Of a stretch of DNA of 7,853 nucleotides, positions 5,889 through 7,853 are shown piece after piece. How positions within the stretch are numbered: position 1 is the stretch's first letter; each line of letters starts with the position of its first letter. The DNA comes from DASSBG01 sp965651365 (lineage in GTDB: Bacteria; Pseudomonadota; Gammaproteobacteria; Xanthomonadales; Rhodanobacteraceae). Below the pieces are notes generated by a model. That model was not told the origin of the DNA, made no database searches, and saw only the letters and a list, made by a program, of their open reading frames with translations. The stretch spans positions 1 to 7,853 of the forward strand of contig CBFGSA010000124.1 of assembly GCA_965651365.1 (NCBI GenBank), in the 5' to 3' direction. The position numbers and the translations under genes are program-made.

Positions 5889-7286
5889 ATGAAGCTGCGC
5901 TGCCTGTTAGCCCTGATGCTCCTCGCCGCAAGCGGTTCGTCTGCCCTTGCCGATGCTCCGGCCGTGTTGCCGGTGCCGGCGCACGGCGTGATCGGAGTGA
6001 CGCCCGCGCGCATGACGGCCGACTACTGGATTGCGCGCGCGCCGCAGGCGGACGACGTTCTGATGAGCGCCGCGAAGATCGCCGGGCAGAACGCGCGCGT
6101 ACTGGCCCGCGATCCGTCGATGCATGACCTTTCGAAGATTCCGCTGAAGCTGGGCCGCCAGCAGGTGCGCCAATGGATCACCGGGCTGTCGCGCCTGCCC
6201 GATCATGTGCTGTATGACCTCGAAGGCCAGCGTGTCGGCAAGGCGGCGCTGCAAGACTTCAGGGCGCAGCTTGATCTGGACGCCATCCCCGATCCACAGG
6301 ACACGCGCTACGGCCTGATCGTGCATCGCGCCAGCCTGCGCACCTTTCCCACCGATACCCGCGTGTTTTCCAGCAGCGGCGATACCGACATCGACCGCTT
6401 CCAGGAAACCGGCGTGTTTCCCGGCACGCCGGTCGTGATCGCGCACGCCAGCCGCAACAAGAAGTGGCTGTTCGTGGTCAGCCCGCGCTACGCGGCCTGG
6501 GTGCACGCCGACGCGGTGGCCGAGGGCGACCGCGATGTGGTGCTGGGCTACAGCCAGCACAAGCACGCGCGCGTGGTGACCGGCGCCCAGGTGCGCACCG
6601 TGTTCACGCCCGAGCAGCCGCAACTGTCGCAGCTTGTGCTGGACATGGGCGTGCGCATTCCGCTGGCCACGGGCCTGGATCCGGCCGCGCCGGTCAACGG
6701 CCAGTCGGCCTACACCTCGTGGACGCTGTCGCTGCCGATTCGCAACGATGACGGCAGCCTGGTGCTGAAGCCCGCGCTGTTGCAGCGGATCGCCGACAGC
6801 CGCAGCGACTATCTGCCGATGACCCGGGGCAACATCATCCGCCAGGCTTTCAAGTTTCTGGGCGAGCGTTACGGCTGGGGCCACATGTACGACGGCCGCG
6901 ACTGCTCGGGCTTCGTGTCCGAGGTGTATCGCTCGATGGGCGCGCAGATGCCACGCAACACCAGCGCCCAGAGCGTCAGTCCGGCACTGGAGCACCAGAC
7001 CTTCGGCAAGGACGACGACCATGCCGCACGCATGCGTGCGGTGAACAAGCTCCAGATCGGCGACCTGGTCTACATTCCCGGCCACGTGATGCTGGTAATC
7101 GGCCATGTCGACGGCAAGCCGTGGGTGATCCACGATGTCAGCGGCATCCGCTATCGCACAGCCGACGGCGAAATGCGCCACGTCAAGCTCAACGAGGTTT
7201 CCGTCACCCCGCTCGAACCGCTGCTGTACAACGACCATTCCAGCTTCATCGACCACATGACCAGCATCGTCCGCGTCGCACGCTGA
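5889..7286 (+). CDS. Secreted SH3b-NlpC/P60 peptidase, probable gamma-D-Glu-meso-Dap endopeptidase
   Basis: A 465-residue exported cysteine peptidase. Proteins of this build cut the gamma-D-glutamyl-diamino acid bond of peptidoglycan stem peptides, often with a free N-terminal L-Ala. Residues 1-21 are a signal peptide (SALA/D); there is no lipobox, so it is likely soluble in the periplasm. About 35-125 matches the N-terminal clip domain of this family. About 135-212 is the first SH3b domain (YGLIVHRASLRTFPTDTRVF, then RNKKWLFVVSPRYAAWV). About 213-285 is the second SH3b-like domain. The NlpC/P60 domain is about 312-440: Cys339 in GRDCSGF, His399 in YIPGHVMLVIG and probably His415 in WVIHDVSG as the third residue. 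The order is that of the SH3_6/SH3_7/NlpC group to which secreted lysin-like enzymes and, more distantly, YkfC belong. It is followed after 25 bp by the dipeptide epimerase, which would process its L-Ala-D-Glu product. The fold is certain; the exact cleavage site is inferred. Confidence 0.92.
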   Translation: MKLRCLLALMLLAASGSSALADAPAVLPVPAHGVIGVTPARMTADYWIARAPQADDVLMSAAKIAGQNARVLARDPSMHDLSKIPLKLGRQQVRQWITGLSRLPDHVLYDLEGQRVGKAALQDFRAQLDLDAIPDPQDTRYGLIVHRASLRTFPTDTRVFSSSGDTDIDRFQETGVFPGTPVVIAHASRNKKWLFVVSPRYAAWVHADAVAEGDRDVVLGYSQHKHARVVTGAQVRTVFTPEQPQLSQLVLDMGVRIPLATGLDPAAPVNGQSAYTSWTLSLPIRNDDGSLVLKPALLQRIADSRSDYLPMTRGNIIRQAFKFLGERYGWGHMYDGRDCSGFVSEVYRSMGAQMPRNTSAQSVSPALEHQTFGKDDDHAARMRAVNKLQIGDLVYIPGHVMLVIGHVDGKPWVIHDVSGIRYRTADGEMRHVKLNEVSVTPLEPLLYNDHSSFIDHMTSIVRVAR

Positions 7287-7311
7287 CGCCCACCGCCAGG
7301 ATTGCCCACCC

Positions 7312-7853
7312 ATGAAAATCACCGACATCCAGTTTGGCAAGCTCGTGGTGCCGCTGAAGACGCCGTTCAAGACGGCGCTGCGCACGGTCGAGCAGGTCGA
7401 GGACATCGTGGTCATCATCAATACCGACACGGGCCACGTCGGTTACGGCGAGGCGCCGGCCACGGCCGTGATCACCGGCGACACCCACGGCTCGATCGTC
7501 GATGCCATCCGCCACTACATTTCACCGCGCCTGATCGGCCAGGACATTGCCGACCTCAACCACATCACGCGTCTGATCCAGGACTCGATGGAGAAGAATT
7601 CCAGCGCCAAGGCGGCGGTGGAAATCGCCGTCTACGACCTGTGGGGCCAGCTCTACGACGCGCCGCTGTACAAGCTGCTGGGTGGCGGCGATCCGGTGAT
7701 CAGCACCGACATCACCATCAGCATCGACTACATCGACAAGATGGTGGCCGACTCGCTGAAGGCGGTCGAGCGCGGATTCGAATCGCTGAAAATAAAGGTC
7801 GGCAAGGACATCGGCGTCGACATCGAGCGGACCAAGGCGATCCACGCCGCGGT
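7312..7853 (+). CDS. Dipeptide epimerase (L-Ala-D/L-Glu type), 3' end cut by window edge
   Basis: An enolase-superfamily enzyme of the muconate-lactonizing subgroup. Members of this type interconvert L-Ala-D-Glu and L-Ala-L-Glu so that murein dipeptides can be split by ordinary peptidases (E. coli YcjG, Bacillus YkfB). 180 complete codons are visible, about half of the usual 320-370. They cover the N-terminal capping domain, with PLKTPFKTALRTV (14-26), GYGEAPATAVITGD (44-57) and AAVEIAVYDLWGQ (101-113), and the start of the barrel. The KxK motif LKIKVG gives Lys160 and Lys162, the same numbers I recall for the catalytic lysine region of the Bacillus subtilis enzyme. The Asp/Glu metal ligands and the second catalytic lysine are outside the window. 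There is no signal peptide, so it is cytoplasmic. An AGGA lies 10 bases before the ATG. The 25-bp gap to the peptidase gene has no terminator, so the two share a transcript. Substrate is inferred from similarity and from the neighbouring peptidase; other dipeptides are possible. Confidence 0.9.
   Translation, partial: MKITDIQFGKLVVPLKTPFKTALRTVEQVEDIVVIINTDTGHVGYGEAPATAVITGDTHGSIVDAIRHYISPRLIGQDIADLNHITRLIQDSMEKNSSAKAAVEIAVYDLWGQLYDAPLYKLLGGGDPVISTDITISIDYIDKMVADSLKAVERGFESLKIKVGKDIGVDIERTKAIHAA

Noticed and set aside
5907..7430. 507-codon open frame on the minus strand opposite the peptidase and epimerase genes
   Set aside because: It is antisense to two clear genes, and its translation is His/Val/Ala-rich without a recognisable motif.
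7789..7797. AAA-ATA-AAG run in the epimerase as a frameshift site
   Set aside because: The frame continues through the conserved KIKVG motif, and ATA codons also occur in lysA, so there is no reason to propose slippage.
1..7853. CRISPR array, tRNA, insertion sequence or prophage remnants
   Set aside because: No regularly spaced repeats, cloverleaf sequence, transposase motif or flanking repeats were seen on either strand.

Overview
The window is GC-rich throughout its genes, with one AT-rich divergent promoter region. It looks like a chromosomal piece of a gammaproteobacterium. The large Oar-type TonB-dependent receptor and the codon use suggest the Xanthomonadales/Lysobacterales or a near relative, but this is inference from protein style only. 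It holds five protein-coding genes, two of them cut by the window edges. I see no rRNA, tRNA, CRISPR array, insertion sequence or phage gene.

Layout. Minus strand, right to left: a secreted transglutaminase-fold protein (5648-4161), then 37 bp later a 1010-residue Oar-like TonB-dependent outer-membrane receptor (4122-1090), then a strong intrinsic terminator (1079-1036), then lysA, diaminopimelate decarboxylase (from 1016, running off the left edge). Plus strand: a secreted four-domain SH3b/NlpC-P60 cysteine peptidase (5889-7286), then 25 bp later an L-Ala-D/L-Glu type dipeptide epimerase (from 7312, running off the right edge). The two gene pairs are divergent across a 240-bp region (5649-5888). 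That region carries back-to-back sigma70-like promoter candidates and a hairpin in the leader of the peptidase gene.

How the genes may work together. The NlpC/P60 peptidase and the dipeptide epimerase are the same two activities paired in the Bacillus ykfB-ykfC operon for degrading murein peptides. The peptidase would cut L-Ala-gamma-D-Glu-|-meso-Dap, the epimerase would convert L-Ala-D-Glu to L-Ala-L-Glu, and LysA decarboxylates meso-Dap to lysine. The opposite operon could supply an outer-membrane route (receptor) and a second periplasmic cysteine enzyme (transglutaminase fold). The whole reads as a candidate peptidoglycan-peptide or peptide scavenging locus. The roles of the receptor and the transglutaminase-like protein in it are inferred from position only.
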